DNA from: RGIG2041 sp045652745
Lineage (GTDB): Bacteria > Bacillota > Clostridia > UBA1381 > UMGS1253
Direction of reading: 5' to 3'
Assembly (NCBI GenBank): GCA_045652745.1
Contig: JAZRUW010000015.1
Coordinates: 18,705 to 82,704, forward strand
DNA length: 64,000 bases
Of the stretch, positions 32,915-41,129 are shown in pieces (within the stretch, counting starts at the first letter, position 1; each line of letters opens with the position of its first letter). Position numbers and translations under genes: made by a program. The notes beneath the pieces were generated by a model. That model did no database searches and was not told the DNA's origin. It saw nothing but the letters and a program-made list of their open reading frames with translations.

Positions 32915-33190
32915 TCAGTTCCGCCTGCAAAAGCATGCCCGCAAAAGCAGGAAGATGATAAGCAGGATGGCAAACAGTACTGCTGCCGCAATAATGAGCG
33001 GAAGCGATGCACTCAAAGCCTGCGCAAAAACGATACCGAAAATGAGGCCGAGTGCAACGGCAAAGAGCGCTGCCAAAAGCGCCAGCACGATGGTGTAGCC
33101 GCAACCGCAGCCGATGAGACTTCTTGCACTGCAACCGCAGGTGCGTGTTTCTTCGCGTGCGCAGGTTGTTTCGCTGTCAGAGATATACAT
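32915..33190 (-). CDS. small Cys-rich N-terminal, two-helix membrane protein
   Basis: A 91-residue protein of unknown function. The first 35 residues are polar and Cys-rich (TCAREETRTCGCSARSLIGCGCG), followed by two hydrophobic helices (TIVLALLAALFAVALGLIFGIVF and LPLIIAAAVLFAILLIIFLLL) and CFCRRN at the end. GGAGGTGG lies before the ATG, a strong RBS. Upstream lies a sequence fitting a mother-cell sigma-K promoter, and spoVT is the neighbour, so a spore-envelope role is conceivable but unproven. Confidence 0.7.
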   Translation of the reverse strand: MYISDSETTCAREETRTCGCSARSLIGCGCGYTIVLALLAALFAVALGLIFGIVFAQALSASLPLIIAAAVLFAILLIIFLLLRACFCRRN

Positions 33191-33219
33191 ATTTCCACCT
33201 CCTTCGCGTTTTCTTACTT

Positions 33220-33247
33220 TATATTATGAAGAAGGACGAAAAAGGGT
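33220..33247 (-). promoter_or_regulatory. possible sigma-K-type promoter
   Basis: Minus strand: AC, 17 bases, CATAATATA, matching the Bacillus sigma-K pattern AC-N16/17-CATAnnnTA. Short motif, so chance is possible. Confidence 0.35.
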
Positions 33248-33280
33248 GAAAAAAGACGGTACGAAACTCGTACCGTCTTG
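33248..33280 (-). terminator. intrinsic terminator of secG
   Basis: AAGACGGTACGA, AAC loop and exact complement, followed by a T-run on the minus strand. Confidence 0.88.
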
Positions 33281-33295
33281 GGCATTCAATTTGAA

Positions 33296-33652
33296 TTATT
33301 CTGCAACCGGAGCTTCTGCTTCCGGTTCAACTTCTGTCTGCATCATTTCCATCAATGCATCCATGTTTACGTCCGAAGCGTCATTATTGGTCTTCGGTGC
33401 GCTCGTCATGGTCATAACGATAACGGAAAGTGCAATGCTGGTTGCAAGGAAGATTACAGCGAATGCTGCGGTCCACTTACGCAGAACTGCATCGATGGTC
33501 TTGCCCTTGTTTTTACCGAAGAAAGTTTCGGCGCCGCCTGCAATTGTGCCGGACAAACCTGCGGATTTACCGGACTGCATCAAAACAACCACGATAAGTA
33601 CCAAAGAAGCGATGATGTGAAGTACCATAACTATATTTCTAGCGATTTCCAT
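33296..33652 (-). CDS. secG: preprotein translocase subunit SecG
   Basis: A 118-residue membrane protein of the SecYEG channel. Two helices (VMVLHIIASLVLIVVVLMQ and TAAFAVIFLATSIALSVIVM) flank the signature SGKSAGLSGTIAGGAETFFGKNKGKTIDAVLRK. An acidic C-terminal tail of ~35 residues (NNDASDVNMDALMEMMQTEVEPEAEAPVAE) is longer than in many SecGs. AGGAGG precedes ATG 33652; the frame upstream runs through the promoter and is not used. Confidence 0.94.
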   Translation of the reverse strand: MEIARNIVMVLHIIASLVLIVVVLMQSGKSAGLSGTIAGGAETFFGKNKGKTIDAVLRKWTAAFAVIFLATSIALSVIVMTMTSAPKTNNDASDVNMDALMEMMQTEVEPEAEAPVAE

Positions 33653-33705
33653 TGAAATTAACCTCCTAAAATTAAACATACAGTTTTCAAATATAGTACC
33701 TAATA

Positions 33706-33733
33706 AGTATACCACACTTTTCACGTTTTGCAA
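33706..33733 (-). promoter_or_regulatory. promoter of secG
   Basis: Minus strand: TTGCAA, 16-bp spacer, TATACT. Confidence 0.65.
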
Positions 33734-33807
33734 GTCTTTTTTGAATTTTTGCCAAAAAAGTATAGGCTAGAACAGTTTTTTGTGTTATACTAACTTTAGG
33801 TGATAAT

Positions 33808-35082
33808 ATGTTTGAAAATGAAGAAAAGAAAGAGCGTGTCATTTTAGCCGGTGTGCACATCGGTAGTTTAGATGTACTCGAAGATACAACCGAAGAATCG
33901 ATTGCCGAGCTTGCAGAGCTTGCTGCGACAGCCGGCGCGGAAGTGGCAGGAGTGCTCGTGCAAAACCGACCTGCGCCCGATAATGCCACCTACTTGGGCG
34001 AAGGCAAGATTGACGAATTAAAGGCGGCGGCTGCCGAACTTGGTGCGCAGACGGTGGTTTTCGATGACGAACTTTCGCCGGTGCAGGTGAGAAACATTTC
34101 CGATGCAACCGAATTGAAAGTCCTCGACCGTACGGCGCTGATTTTAGATATTTTTGCCGCAAGAGCCAAAACCAAAGAAGGTAAGATTCAGGTGGAACTG
34201 GCACAGCTTAAGTATATGTTGCCAAGGTTGACGGGTATGGGCAGTGCGTTGTCGCGTTTGGGCGGCGGTATTGGTACGCGCGGCCCGGGTGAAACCAAAC
34301 TGGAAACAGACCGCCGTCACATCCGCCGCAGAATTGAGTATTTGTCGGATGAACTTGCCGAAATTCAGAAGCACCGCGATTTACTGCGCAGTCGAAGAAA
34401 AAAGGACGGACAGACCGTAGCGGCTATTGTGGGATATACCAATGCAGGCAAGTCTACATTGTTAAATCTTTTGACGGATGCCGACGTTTTGGCGGAAAAC
34501 AAATTGTTTGCTACGCTGGACCCGACACAGAGAAATCTGACCTTGTCGGATAACCGTGAACTTTTGATGGTGGATACGGTCGGCTTTATACGCAAACTGC
34601 CGCATCATTTGGTCAAAGCGTTTAAATCCACGCTGGAAGAAGCGGCGCTTGCCGATGTACTTGTGCATGTGATTGATGCATCCAATCCGGAGTTTCGCCG
34701 TCATATTGAAGTTGTAAATATGATTTTATCCGAGCTTAAAGCCACGGGTAAGCCGACCTTGGCGGTGCTCAATAAAACGGATTTATGCACGGAACCGGAA
34801 AGTTTGCCGGCGGCGGTAGACGGCGCGGATAAAACCGTATTTATCAGCGCAAAGACGGGCGCCGGGATGGATAAATTCAGAGAGGTTTTGGAAGATATTG
34901 TACCCGGCAAGAAGCAGAAAGCGGTATTTCTTATTCCGTATAGCGAAGGCGCACTTTTGCCGATGCTGCATACCGATCAGATGGTGCTTTCGGAGGAATA
35001 TACCGAAAACGGTACGCGTATTGAGGCGTTGGTGGATGAAATCTGCTATGCTAAACTTCGAAATTATGTATTGAGGGATTAA
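33808..35082 (+). CDS. hflX: ribosome-associated GTPase HflX
   Basis: A 424-residue GTPase that splits stalled or stressed ribosomes. The N-terminal HflX domain includes LVQNRPAPDNATYLGEGKIDEL and the glycine-rich GIGTRGPGETKLETDRRHIRRRI at 154-176. The G domain has GYTNAGKS at 209-216, DTVGFIRKLPHHLVKAFKSTLEEA and NKTD. Its stop lies one base before the yigZ ATG, so the two form an operon. AGGTGAT precedes its start. Confidence 0.95.
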   Translation: MFENEEKKERVILAGVHIGSLDVLEDTTEESIAELAELAATAGAEVAGVLVQNRPAPDNATYLGEGKIDELKAAAAELGAQTVVFDDELSPVQVRNISDATELKVLDRTALILDIFAARAKTKEGKIQVELAQLKYMLPRLTGMGSALSRLGGGIGTRGPGETKLETDRRHIRRRIEYLSDELAEIQKHRDLLRSRRKKDGQTVAAIVGYTNAGKSTLLNLLTDADVLAENKLFATLDPTQRNLTLSDNRELLMVDTVGFIRKLPHHLVKAFKSTLEEAALADVLVHVIDASNPEFRRHIEVVNMILSELKATGKPTLAVLNKTDLCTEPESLPAAVDGADKTVFISAKTGAGMDKFREVLEDIVPGKKQKAVFLIPYSEGALLPMLHTDQMVLSEEYTENGTRIEALVDEICYAKLRNYVLRD

Positions 35083-35083
35083 G

Positions 35084-35707
35084 ATGAAAACTGAGTATAA
35101 AACCATTCGCAGCCGTGCAAGCGCGGAAATGATAGAGCGGCGTTCCCGTTTTATCGCCCACGTTTTGCCGGTGCAGACGGAGCAGGAGGCGCTTGCTTTT
35201 ATTAATGCGCTACGCAGCGAATACTACGATGCGACACACAATGTGTACGCCTATATTATTGATGACAATAACATTTGCCGTTACAGCGATGACGGTGAGC
35301 CGTCCGGAACGGCAGGCATACCTGTTCTGGATGTGCTTCGCAAGGAAAATCTGACGAACCTGTGCGTTGTGGTAACGCGCTATTTCGGCGGCGTTTTGCT
35401 TGGCGGCGGCGGTCTGGTGCGTGCATACGGCGCGAGTGCAAAACTTGGCGTAGATGCCGGTGGCATTATCACGCGTGTGCTTTGCGATGTAGTTGAGGTC
35501 AGTTGTGACTATACACTTCTGGGGAAACTTCGCTACGAGGCGGAATCGCGCGGACATACCATAAAAGACATTACCTATACGGATAAAGCGCAGATGTATG
35601 TGTATACGAAAACGGAGCAAACAGATGCCTTCTTAAAGGCGATGTGTGAGGCATCCAACGGGCGCGCGGTATGCAACATCGTAGAGCGGGATTATCTGGA
35701 TTTATAA
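35084..35707 (+). CDS. YigZ/IMPACT-family protein (UPF0029)
   Basis: A 207-residue protein. The N-terminal IMPACT domain has RSRFIAHVLPVQTEQEALAFI, the conserved HNVYAYIIDDNNICRYSDDGEPSGTAGIPVL and VVTRYFGGVLLGGGGLVRAYGASAK. A C-terminal DUF1949-like ferredoxin-fold domain follows. Family members act in translation-stress or nucleic-acid contexts, but the biochemical role is unsettled. It is co-transcribed with hflX, which fits a translation link. Confidence 0.9.
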   Translation: MKTEYKTIRSRASAEMIERRSRFIAHVLPVQTEQEALAFINALRSEYYDATHNVYAYIIDDNNICRYSDDGEPSGTAGIPVLDVLRKENLTNLCVVVTRYFGGVLLGGGGLVRAYGASAKLGVDAGGIITRVLCDVVEVSCDYTLLGKLRYEAESRGHTIKDITYTDKAQMYVYTKTEQTDAFLKAMCEASNGRAVCNIVERDYLDL

Positions 35708-35750
35708 AAATCGGTATTTTTGAATATAGTAAGTATAAGGAGGGCTACGT

Positions 35751-36071
35751 ATGGCAACAATTCATTTTGACACACAGAGTTTTCAGGAGGCGCTTGCTTC
35801 CGGAAAGCCGGTTTTAGCAGACTTTTTTGCAACGTGGTGCGGACCGTGCAAGATGATGGGACCGATTGTGGATGAACTTGCGGATTTGTTTGACGGCAAG
35901 GCCATTGTGGGCAAAATTGATGTTGACGAGTGTATGGAACTTGCAGAGGAGTATGAAATTACAACCGTGCCGACTTTTATGTTTTTTAAACACGGTGAAC
36001 TCGTACATCGGTTTTCCGGTATCAGTTCGGCGGCAGATTTGGAAGCCATGTTAAATCAACTATGCGAATAA
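35751..36071 (+). CDS. trxA: thioredoxin
   Basis: A 106-residue thioredoxin with the redox site WCGPCK (Cys30, Cys33), the buried Asp in VLADFFATW and cis-proline in ITTVPTFMFF. It acts as a general dithiol reductant in the cytoplasm. AAGGAGGG precedes the ATG. It is followed by a bidirectional terminator. Confidence 0.93.
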   Translation: MATIHFDTQSFQEALASGKPVLADFFATWCGPCKMMGPIVDELADLFDGKAIVGKIDVDECMELAEEYEITTVPTFMFFKHGELVHRFSGISSAADLEAMLNQLCE

Positions 36072-36106
36072 TAAAAAATCCGAGGAAATTTCCTCGGATT
36101 TTTTAT
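36071..36106. terminator. bidirectional terminator
   Basis: AAAAAATCCGAGGAAA and its complement. It lies between trxA and the convergent hypothetical gene. Confidence 0.9.
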
Positions 36107-36588
36107 TACATAGAAATGTTGATGTAGTTTGCAAGCGGTTTGCATTTTGCACGAACGAATTTTTGCTCTTCGGCCGGTACTTCCGGATTTAAGCAACGGT
36201 AGATTTTTCCGTCCTCAGCAATTTTGTCACCGAAAATTCTGTCCTGTGCACCGTCTTGGTAGGTTAAAATGATTTCAAATTCCGGCACAAAATCTTCCGA
36301 CGGCAACTTGCTTACATTACGGCGTCTGGTGCAGTTGTCTAAGATATAATAGGCGGTATACATATCCGCTTTGCCCGGAAAGGAAACCGATTGGCTCAAA
36401 TCCGGGGCGCCCAGTTCCAGTTCTTCGGCAGAAGGTTTGCCTGCCGGATTTTTCGTAATGGTTACATCGACTACATTTTCCATAGGTTGGGAAAGCATCG
36501 GGTCTGCCTCGAAAATCAGACAGAGGGCGACAATCAAAACAATAACAGCCAGCGCAACACCTGCGCCGATTAAAATTTTCTTTTTCAT
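36106..36588 (-). CDS. membrane-anchored extracellular protein of unknown function
   Basis: A 160-residue protein. MKKKILIGAGVALAVIVLIVALCLIF is an N-terminal signal-anchor. The outside part is a small mixed domain (VVDVTITKNPAGK ... MYTAYYILDNCTRRRNVSK ... FEIILTYQDGAQDRIFGDKIAEDGKIYRCLNPEVPAEEQKFVRAKC). The pattern of paired strands and two cysteines is not tied to a family I recognise. It is monocistronic with its own promoter. AGGAGAG precedes the ATG. Confidence 0.72.
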   Translation of the reverse strand: MKKKILIGAGVALAVIVLIVALCLIFEADPMLSQPMENVVDVTITKNPAGKPSAEELELGAPDLSQSVSFPGKADMYTAYYILDNCTRRRNVSKLPSEDFVPEFEIILTYQDGAQDRIFGDKIAEDGKIYRCLNPEVPAEEQKFVRAKCKPLANYINISM

Positions 36589-36617
36589 ATGTATCTCTCC
36601 TAAAATGTACTGATTTA

Positions 36618-36646
36618 ACTATACAGGAATTCTACGAAAAAGTCAA
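36618..36646 (-). promoter_or_regulatory. promoter of the signal-anchored protein
   Basis: Minus strand: TTGACT, 17-bp spacer, TATAGT. It separates this gene from the aromatic operon ending at 36659. Confidence 0.8.
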
Positions 36647-36658
36647 GGACACTGTTTT

Positions 36659-37516
36659 TTATTTTTGATTAAATTCATTTCTGCGTTCTGTCGAAATACG
36701 CATCATACTGCGCATTTCCTCGCGGTCGTTGTTTTTAACGCAGTTGTAGAGTTTATCGAAAGTGTTTCTGTATTTTTCCATCTCTTTTAAGAGTGCGTCG
36801 CGGTTGGACAGGAAAAGCTCGCTCCACATTTCGTCGTTGATACGTGCAATTCTCGTTAAGTCGCGGAACGAGTCGCCCGTATAGAGCACAAGGCCGGGGT
36901 TATCGTTTGCGCACATTAAAGATACAGCGATACAGTGCGTAAGCTGGGACAGAAAGGCAATCATTTCATCATGCTTTTCCGGATTCAAAACCGAAATACG
37001 TGCAAAGCCTAAAATTTCACCGAGCTGTTTGCACAGTTCAATCGCACCGAATGTGTTCTTTTCGGTAGGTACAACAATGTAGTTTGCGCCTTGGAAAATC
37101 TTGTCATCGCTGTTTTGCACACCGCTGACCTCGCGCCCTGCCATCGGGTGCGCCGAGATAAATTCCACACCCGGTTTGAGCAGATTTTGGATTTCGTGAA
37201 CGATACAACCTTTCACACCGGTGACATCGGTAATCACAGTACCTTCTTTAATCAAATCACCATAGGTCTTTATCCAATCGGCAAAGGTGTGCGGATACAG
37301 CGCAAATACAATGATGTCAGCCGTCTGTATGAGGCTTTTATCTGCAGAAGTACTGCCTTGGTCAATTAAGTTGTTTTCGAGTGCATAATCAATGTCTTCT
37401 TGGTTTTTGGTGATTGCGGTTACGAAAAACCCTTTCTTCTTCAGTGCCATCGCATAGCAACCGCCCAAAAGACCTAAACCGACAATTAAAAATTTTTTAG
37501 ATGCATCTATTTTCAT
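36659..37516 (-). CDS. tyrA: prephenate dehydrogenase
   Basis: A 285-residue NAD(P)-dependent enzyme that converts prephenate to 4-hydroxyphenylpyruvate in tyrosine synthesis. The Rossmann loop GLGLLGG lies at 13-19, SAHPMAGREVSGVQNSD near 120-136 carries the catalytic His and substrate contacts, and ATHC-like SQLTHCIAVSL lies near 190. It has no ACT or chorismate mutase domain. It is the last gene of the aromatic operon, four bases after aroA. AGGAGTG precedes the ATG. No clear terminator follows. Confidence 0.93.
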   Translation of the reverse strand: MKIDASKKFLIVGLGLLGGCYAMALKKKGFFVTAITKNQEDIDYALENNLIDQGSTSADKSLIQTADIIVFALYPHTFADWIKTYGDLIKEGTVITDVTGVKGCIVHEIQNLLKPGVEFISAHPMAGREVSGVQNSDDKIFQGANYIVVPTEKNTFGAIELCKQLGEILGFARISVLNPEKHDEMIAFLSQLTHCIAVSLMCANDNPGLVLYTGDSFRDLTRIARINDEMWSELFLSNRDALLKEMEKYRNTFDKLYNCVKNNDREEMRSMMRISTERRNEFNQK

Positions 37517-37520
37517 GGTG

Positions 37521-38726
37521 TCACTCCTGTTTTTGCATTTTTATACCCAGTTTTTCGATTGTTTCAAAAAAGTCGGGATAGCTTTTTGCTACGGCTTGGG
37601 CGCCTTCGATTTCGCCGCCGGTGACGGTGCACAAAAGTGCGAGTGCCATAACAATACGATGGTCGTTGTGTCCGTTCAAGGTTGTCTGCGGTGTTTGCAG
37701 TTTACCGTGATGAATGGTTACGGCATTGTCTTCAACGGTGGTCTTTATGCCGAATTTTAAAAGTTCCTCCGCCATCGCCGTTGCACGATCGCTTTCCTTG
37801 ATTTTCAGCCGTGCCGTACCCGTAAATTTCGCGCCGCCGCAATAGGCGGCCATAGCAAACAATACCGGTGCAAGGTCGGGACAATCGGAAAGGTCAAAAC
37901 TTTTTTTGCCGTCTGCAAGAGCATGGAATATATCAGCATAAACACGGTCGCCCTGCAGGCTGTCTTTGTTTAGACCGCGCACCTTTACCGTACCGCCAAG
38001 AAGGTTAAAGCCTTCTAAGAATGCGGCGTTGGAGCAATCGCCTTCGACGCATGCTGCAGCATTTTTGTAGGCTTGCTTGCCGCGGACGTAAAACACGTTG
38101 TCTTTGCGCTGTATGTCTATGCCAAAGGTGTTTAAGGCGGACAGCGTCAGGTCAATATAGGATGCGCTTTCAAATTTGCCCGTTACGGTCAGCGTGCTGT
38201 CACCGGAAAGCAACGGCAGGACAAACAGAAGACCCGTAATAAACTGACTTGAAATGTTGCCGGGAACGGTGTAATTGCCCGGTTTTAATTTGCCGCAAAC
38301 CGTAACGCCGGTTTCGCTTTTTTCAAACAATATCCCTTGGTCTTTGCAGATTTGCTTATAGACCGACAGCGGTCTTTCGAAAAGCCTTGCGCTGCCTGTC
38401 AGTGTTATTTTTTTGACTGCAAACAGACAGAGGGGGAGTAAAAATCTTAAAGTTGAGCCGCTTTCATCGCAAAATAAAGTTGTATTTGCAGGGATGTTTT
38501 CCGGCTGCAAACCGCCGATTTTTGCGGTTGCCCCGTCAAAGCAAGCTGTTGCGCCCAGAGCCTGCAAGCAGGCAATGGTCGCCGAAATATCTTTGGATGC
38601 GGCCAAGTTTTCAATGCGGCTTTCACCGCTCAGTGCACCGCAGATGAGCATGCGGTGCGCTATGCTTTTGGACGGTGGCGCATCAGCGTATCCTTTGGCT
38701 ATTGATTTATGGATAATGACTTTCAT
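37521..38726 (-). CDS. aroA: 3-phosphoshikimate 1-carboxyvinyltransferase (EPSP synthase)
   Basis: A 401-residue shikimate-pathway enzyme, somewhat shorter than the ~430 of well-known relatives. PPSKSIAHRMLICGALS (the PEP/shikimate site near 18-34), DESGSTLRFLLPL (replacing the LGNAGT loop of class I enzymes), VEGDCSNAAFLEGF, DCPDLAPVLFAMA and KIKESDRATAM are all visible. The GSTLRF form marks a non-class-I lineage, which bears on inhibitor sensitivity, but no phenotype is claimed. It lies in the operon between pheA and tyrA. Confidence 0.94.
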   Translation of the reverse strand: MKVIIHKSIAKGYADAPPSKSIAHRMLICGALSGESRIENLAASKDISATIACLQALGATACFDGATAKIGGLQPENIPANTTLFCDESGSTLRFLLPLCLFAVKKITLTGSARLFERPLSVYKQICKDQGILFEKSETGVTVCGKLKPGNYTVPGNISSQFITGLLFVLPLLSGDSTLTVTGKFESASYIDLTLSALNTFGIDIQRKDNVFYVRGKQAYKNAAACVEGDCSNAAFLEGFNLLGGTVKVRGLNKDSLQGDRVYADIFHALADGKKSFDLSDCPDLAPVLFAMAAYCGGAKFTGTARLKIKESDRATAMAEELLKFGIKTTVEDNAVTIHHGKLQTPQTTLNGHNDHRIVMALALLCTVTGGEIEGAQAVAKSYPDFFETIEKLGIKMQKQE

Positions 38727-38741
38727 TTGGTTTCACCGCAC

Positions 38742-39830
38742 TTAAATATGTATTTCTTTTTCAAAAGTGCCGACCACTTTCAAGTGGGCACAGCAGGTTT
38801 TCAATTCCTCAAGCATGGCTTTGCCGTACGGGCTGTTAATGCTGCCTTCGCCCTCAACAAAGAAAAAGTAGTCCCAGACAAGTTCTTTTGTAGGGCGGCT
38901 TTTAAGTGCACGCAGGTTAAAGCCGTGACGGCCGATGACGGAAATCGCATTGCCAAGTGCACCGGCCGAATTTTTTACGGTAAAGAGCATAATAAATCTT
39001 TCGTCCGTCGGCATACTTGCGCGGCTTGACCGTGAAAATACCGCAAATCTTGTTGTATTGGTATTGCTGTCGTTGATGTGCGAGGCCAATACGGTCAGGC
39101 CGAATTTTTGTGCAGCTTCTTCGCTTGCAATCGCTGCTATGCTTTTATCTGCAGTCTTTGCCACTGTTTTAGCGGCACCTGCCGTATTGACTGCATCCTC
39201 CGTGTCAAAGCCGTGTTGGCGGATGTAGGCGGCACATTGGCCGAGCGCCTGCGGATGGCTGACCACCTTTTTCACATCTTCGAGCGTAGCACCCGGCACA
39301 CCTAAAAGGTTTTGCACAATTTGGGCTTCGTAAACGCCGTTTATGTAAAGCGAACCGAAAAAGGCCAGGTCAAGCACATTGCCCACGTCGCCGTTGTGGC
39401 TGTTTTCTATCGGTAAAACCACACAATCGCAGTCTCCGTTTTCGCAGGCTTTGTAGGCGGCTTTGAAGTCGGCATAGGGCAGACAAATGGCATCCGGGAA
39501 AATCCTTTGCGCTACGATGCCTGCAAATGCGCCTTCCACGCCGGCAAAGCCGACGCGCATGCCCTCTAAAAGCTTGTGCTGCATATCTTTAGACAACTTG
39601 ATATTATTTTTCAGGAAGTTCACGTAGTAACTTTTATATTCTTCATTTTCGATAAGTTCGGCATTTTTTTGCAGAATTTCGGTTTCTCTGCCGAAATCAT
39701 CTATCGGAATGCCGTTTGCCTTTTTGTAGGCCGTAACCAGCTTGACTGCATCCATTCGTTTTTCAAATAACGCTGCCATCTCGCGGTCAACTTCATTTAT
39801 AGTTTTTCTTGCTTGTTCAAGTTCGTTCAT
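38742..39830 (-). CDS. pheA: bifunctional chorismate mutase/prephenate dehydratase
   Basis: A 362-residue enzyme for two steps of phenylalanine synthesis. Residues 1-90 form an AroQ chorismate mutase (TINEVDREMAALFEKRMDAVKLVTAYKKANG). Residues 92-270 form prephenate dehydratase with VGFAGVEGAFAG, VLPIENSHNGDV and the catalytic NTTRFAVFSR. Residues 278-360 form a C-terminal ACT regulatory domain with ALGNAISVIGRHGFNLRALKSRP, a variant of the Phe-binding ESRP motif. It lies 15 bases before aroA. GAGGAG precedes the ATG. Confidence 0.95.
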   Translation of the reverse strand: MNELEQARKTINEVDREMAALFEKRMDAVKLVTAYKKANGIPIDDFGRETEILQKNAELIENEEYKSYYVNFLKNNIKLSKDMQHKLLEGMRVGFAGVEGAFAGIVAQRIFPDAICLPYADFKAAYKACENGDCDCVVLPIENSHNGDVGNVLDLAFFGSLYINGVYEAQIVQNLLGVPGATLEDVKKVVSHPQALGQCAAYIRQHGFDTEDAVNTAGAAKTVAKTADKSIAAIASEEAAQKFGLTVLASHINDSNTNTTRFAVFSRSSRASMPTDERFIMLFTVKNSAGALGNAISVIGRHGFNLRALKSRPTKELVWDYFFFVEGEGSINSPYGKAMLEELKTCCAHLKVVGTFEKEIHI

Positions 39831-39848
39831 GTTTCTGCTCCTCTCGGG

Positions 39849-40877
39849 TTACAGTTTTTCTGCGATTTCGTAAATGAGATTTTCGGTCTTTTCCCAGCCG
39901 AGACATGGATCGGTGATGGATTTGCCGAATACGTGTTCACCGACACTTTGTGCGCCGTCTTCCAGATAACTTTCAATCATCAGTCCTTTAACAAGTCGTT
40001 TGATATCGCCGTTCTGGTTACGGCTGTGGACGATATCTTTTGCTATACGAATTTGTTCTAGATATTTTTTGCCGGAGTTATTGTGGTTTGTGTCTACAAT
40101 AACGGACGGATTTGTAAGCTTGGATTGTTCGTAAAGTTCTTTGACGCGCAGAAGGTCTTCGTAGTGATAGTTCGAGCAGTTGCGTCCCGCGTAGTCGATA
40201 TAGCCGCGCAAAATAGCATGCGCATAAGGATTGCCGTCGCTGGTGACCTCCCAGCCGCGATAGAGGAAGGTATGGCTGCTTTGAGCGGCAACGATGGAAT
40301 TCATCATCACGCTTAAATCGCCGCTTGTAGGATTTTTCATACCGACCGGAGCTTCGATACCGCTGGCAGTGAGGCGATGCTGTTGATTTTCCACGGAGCG
40401 CGCACCGATGGCTACATAGGACAAAAGGTCGGAAAGATAGCGATAGTTTTCCGGATAAAGCATTTCATCGGCACAGGTGAAACTGTAATCGCGCAGTGCC
40501 GTAAGATGCAGGTCGCGGATGGCAACGATACCTTTGTACATGTCCGGCTTTGCATCCGGATCGGGCTGGTGAAGCATACCTTTATAGCCCTGACCGGTTG
40601 TGCGCGGTTTATTGGTGTAAATTCTGGGAATCATGATGATTTTATCCGATACACGGTCTGCCACCTTGCGCAAGCGGGAAAGGTATTCCAAAACAGGCTC
40701 TCGGTGGTCAGCCGAGCATGGGCCGATGATTAAAATGAATTTATCATCGGTGCCGTCAAAGATGGCCTTGATTTTTGCATCGCGCTCAGTTTTCGTATTG
40801 ACCATGCACTCTGTAAGCGAATATTCTTTTTTTACCTCCTGCGGAATGGGGAGTTTTCTGTGGAATGTCATTGCCAT
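39849..40877 (-). CDS. aroF: 3-deoxy-7-phosphoheptulonate (DAHP) synthase, class I
   Basis: A 342-residue first enzyme of the shikimate pathway (PEP + erythrose-4-phosphate). The class I-alpha features are GPCSAD with metal-binding Cys54, RIYTNKPRTTGQGYKG, GARSVENQQHRLTASG, KNPTSGDLSVMMNSI and DTNHNNSGKK. The symbol could equally be aroG or aroH; feedback specificity is not readable. AGAGGT precedes the ATG. Expression appears to be governed by the leader peptide and attenuator directly upstream. Confidence 0.93.
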   Translation of the reverse strand: MAMTFHRKLPIPQEVKKEYSLTECMVNTKTERDAKIKAIFDGTDDKFILIIGPCSADHREPVLEYLSRLRKVADRVSDKIIMIPRIYTNKPRTTGQGYKGMLHQPDPDAKPDMYKGIVAIRDLHLTALRDYSFTCADEMLYPENYRYLSDLLSYVAIGARSVENQQHRLTASGIEAPVGMKNPTSGDLSVMMNSIVAAQSSHTFLYRGWEVTSDGNPYAHAILRGYIDYAGRNCSNYHYEDLLRVKELYEQSKLTNPSVIVDTNHNNSGKKYLEQIRIAKDIVHSRNQNGDIKRLVKGLMIESYLEDGAQSVGEHVFGKSITDPCLGWEKTENLIYEIAEKL

Positions 40878-40901
40878 TTAGATTACCTCTGCTTTCTAAA
40901 A

Positions 40902-40945
40902 TAAAAAATCCGCATTATTTATGCCAAAAGCATAACGAATGCGGA
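40902..40945 (-). terminator. attenuator terminator of the aromatic operon
   Basis: Minus strand: a stem of TCCGCATT..GTTATGC with GCATAA..AATGCGGA closed by a CAAAA-type loop and followed by a T-run, 25 bases before aroF. It lies between the leader peptide stop and the first structural gene. Overlapping sequence CGGACAGTCCG and an upstream GGTGTATATACACC palindrome can form alternative structures. Confidence 0.85.
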
Positions 40946-40979
40946 CTGTCCGTTGCGGAACATGGTGTATATACACCGT

Positions 40980-41045
40980 TTAATTCGCGAGAGACGGGCA
41001 GCCCTGGACAAAGTAATAAAAGAAATAAAAATACTTTTTCAACAT
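40980..41045 (-). CDS. Phe/Tyr-rich attenuator leader peptide
   Basis: A 21-codon ORF encoding a peptide that begins MLKK, continues with YFYFFYYF (four Tyr and four Phe in a row at positions 5-12) and ends VQGCPSLAN. GGGAGG lies ten bases before the ATG, and a TTGACA-N17-TAAAAT promoter lies 36 bases upstream of it. The attenuator hairpin begins 35 bases after the stop. This is the arrangement of ribosome-stalling attenuation: scarcity of charged tRNA-Phe or tRNA-Tyr would stall the ribosome and favour read-through into aroF-pheA-aroA-tyrA. No sequence similarity is needed for the inference; the composition and order are the evidence. Confidence 0.88.
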   Translation of the reverse strand: MLKKYFYFFYYFVQGCPSLAN

Positions 41046-41080
41046 TATGACTGCGCCTCCCATTTGATTTATTACTGCAT

Positions 41081-41109
41081 ATTTTACGCCTGTTTTTGGT
41101 ATTTGTCAA
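41081..41109 (-). promoter_or_regulatory. promoter of the aromatic operon
   Basis: Minus strand: TTGACA, 17-bp spacer, TAAAAT. Confidence 0.88.
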
Positions 41110-41129
41110 TACTTTTAAATAAATTTATT

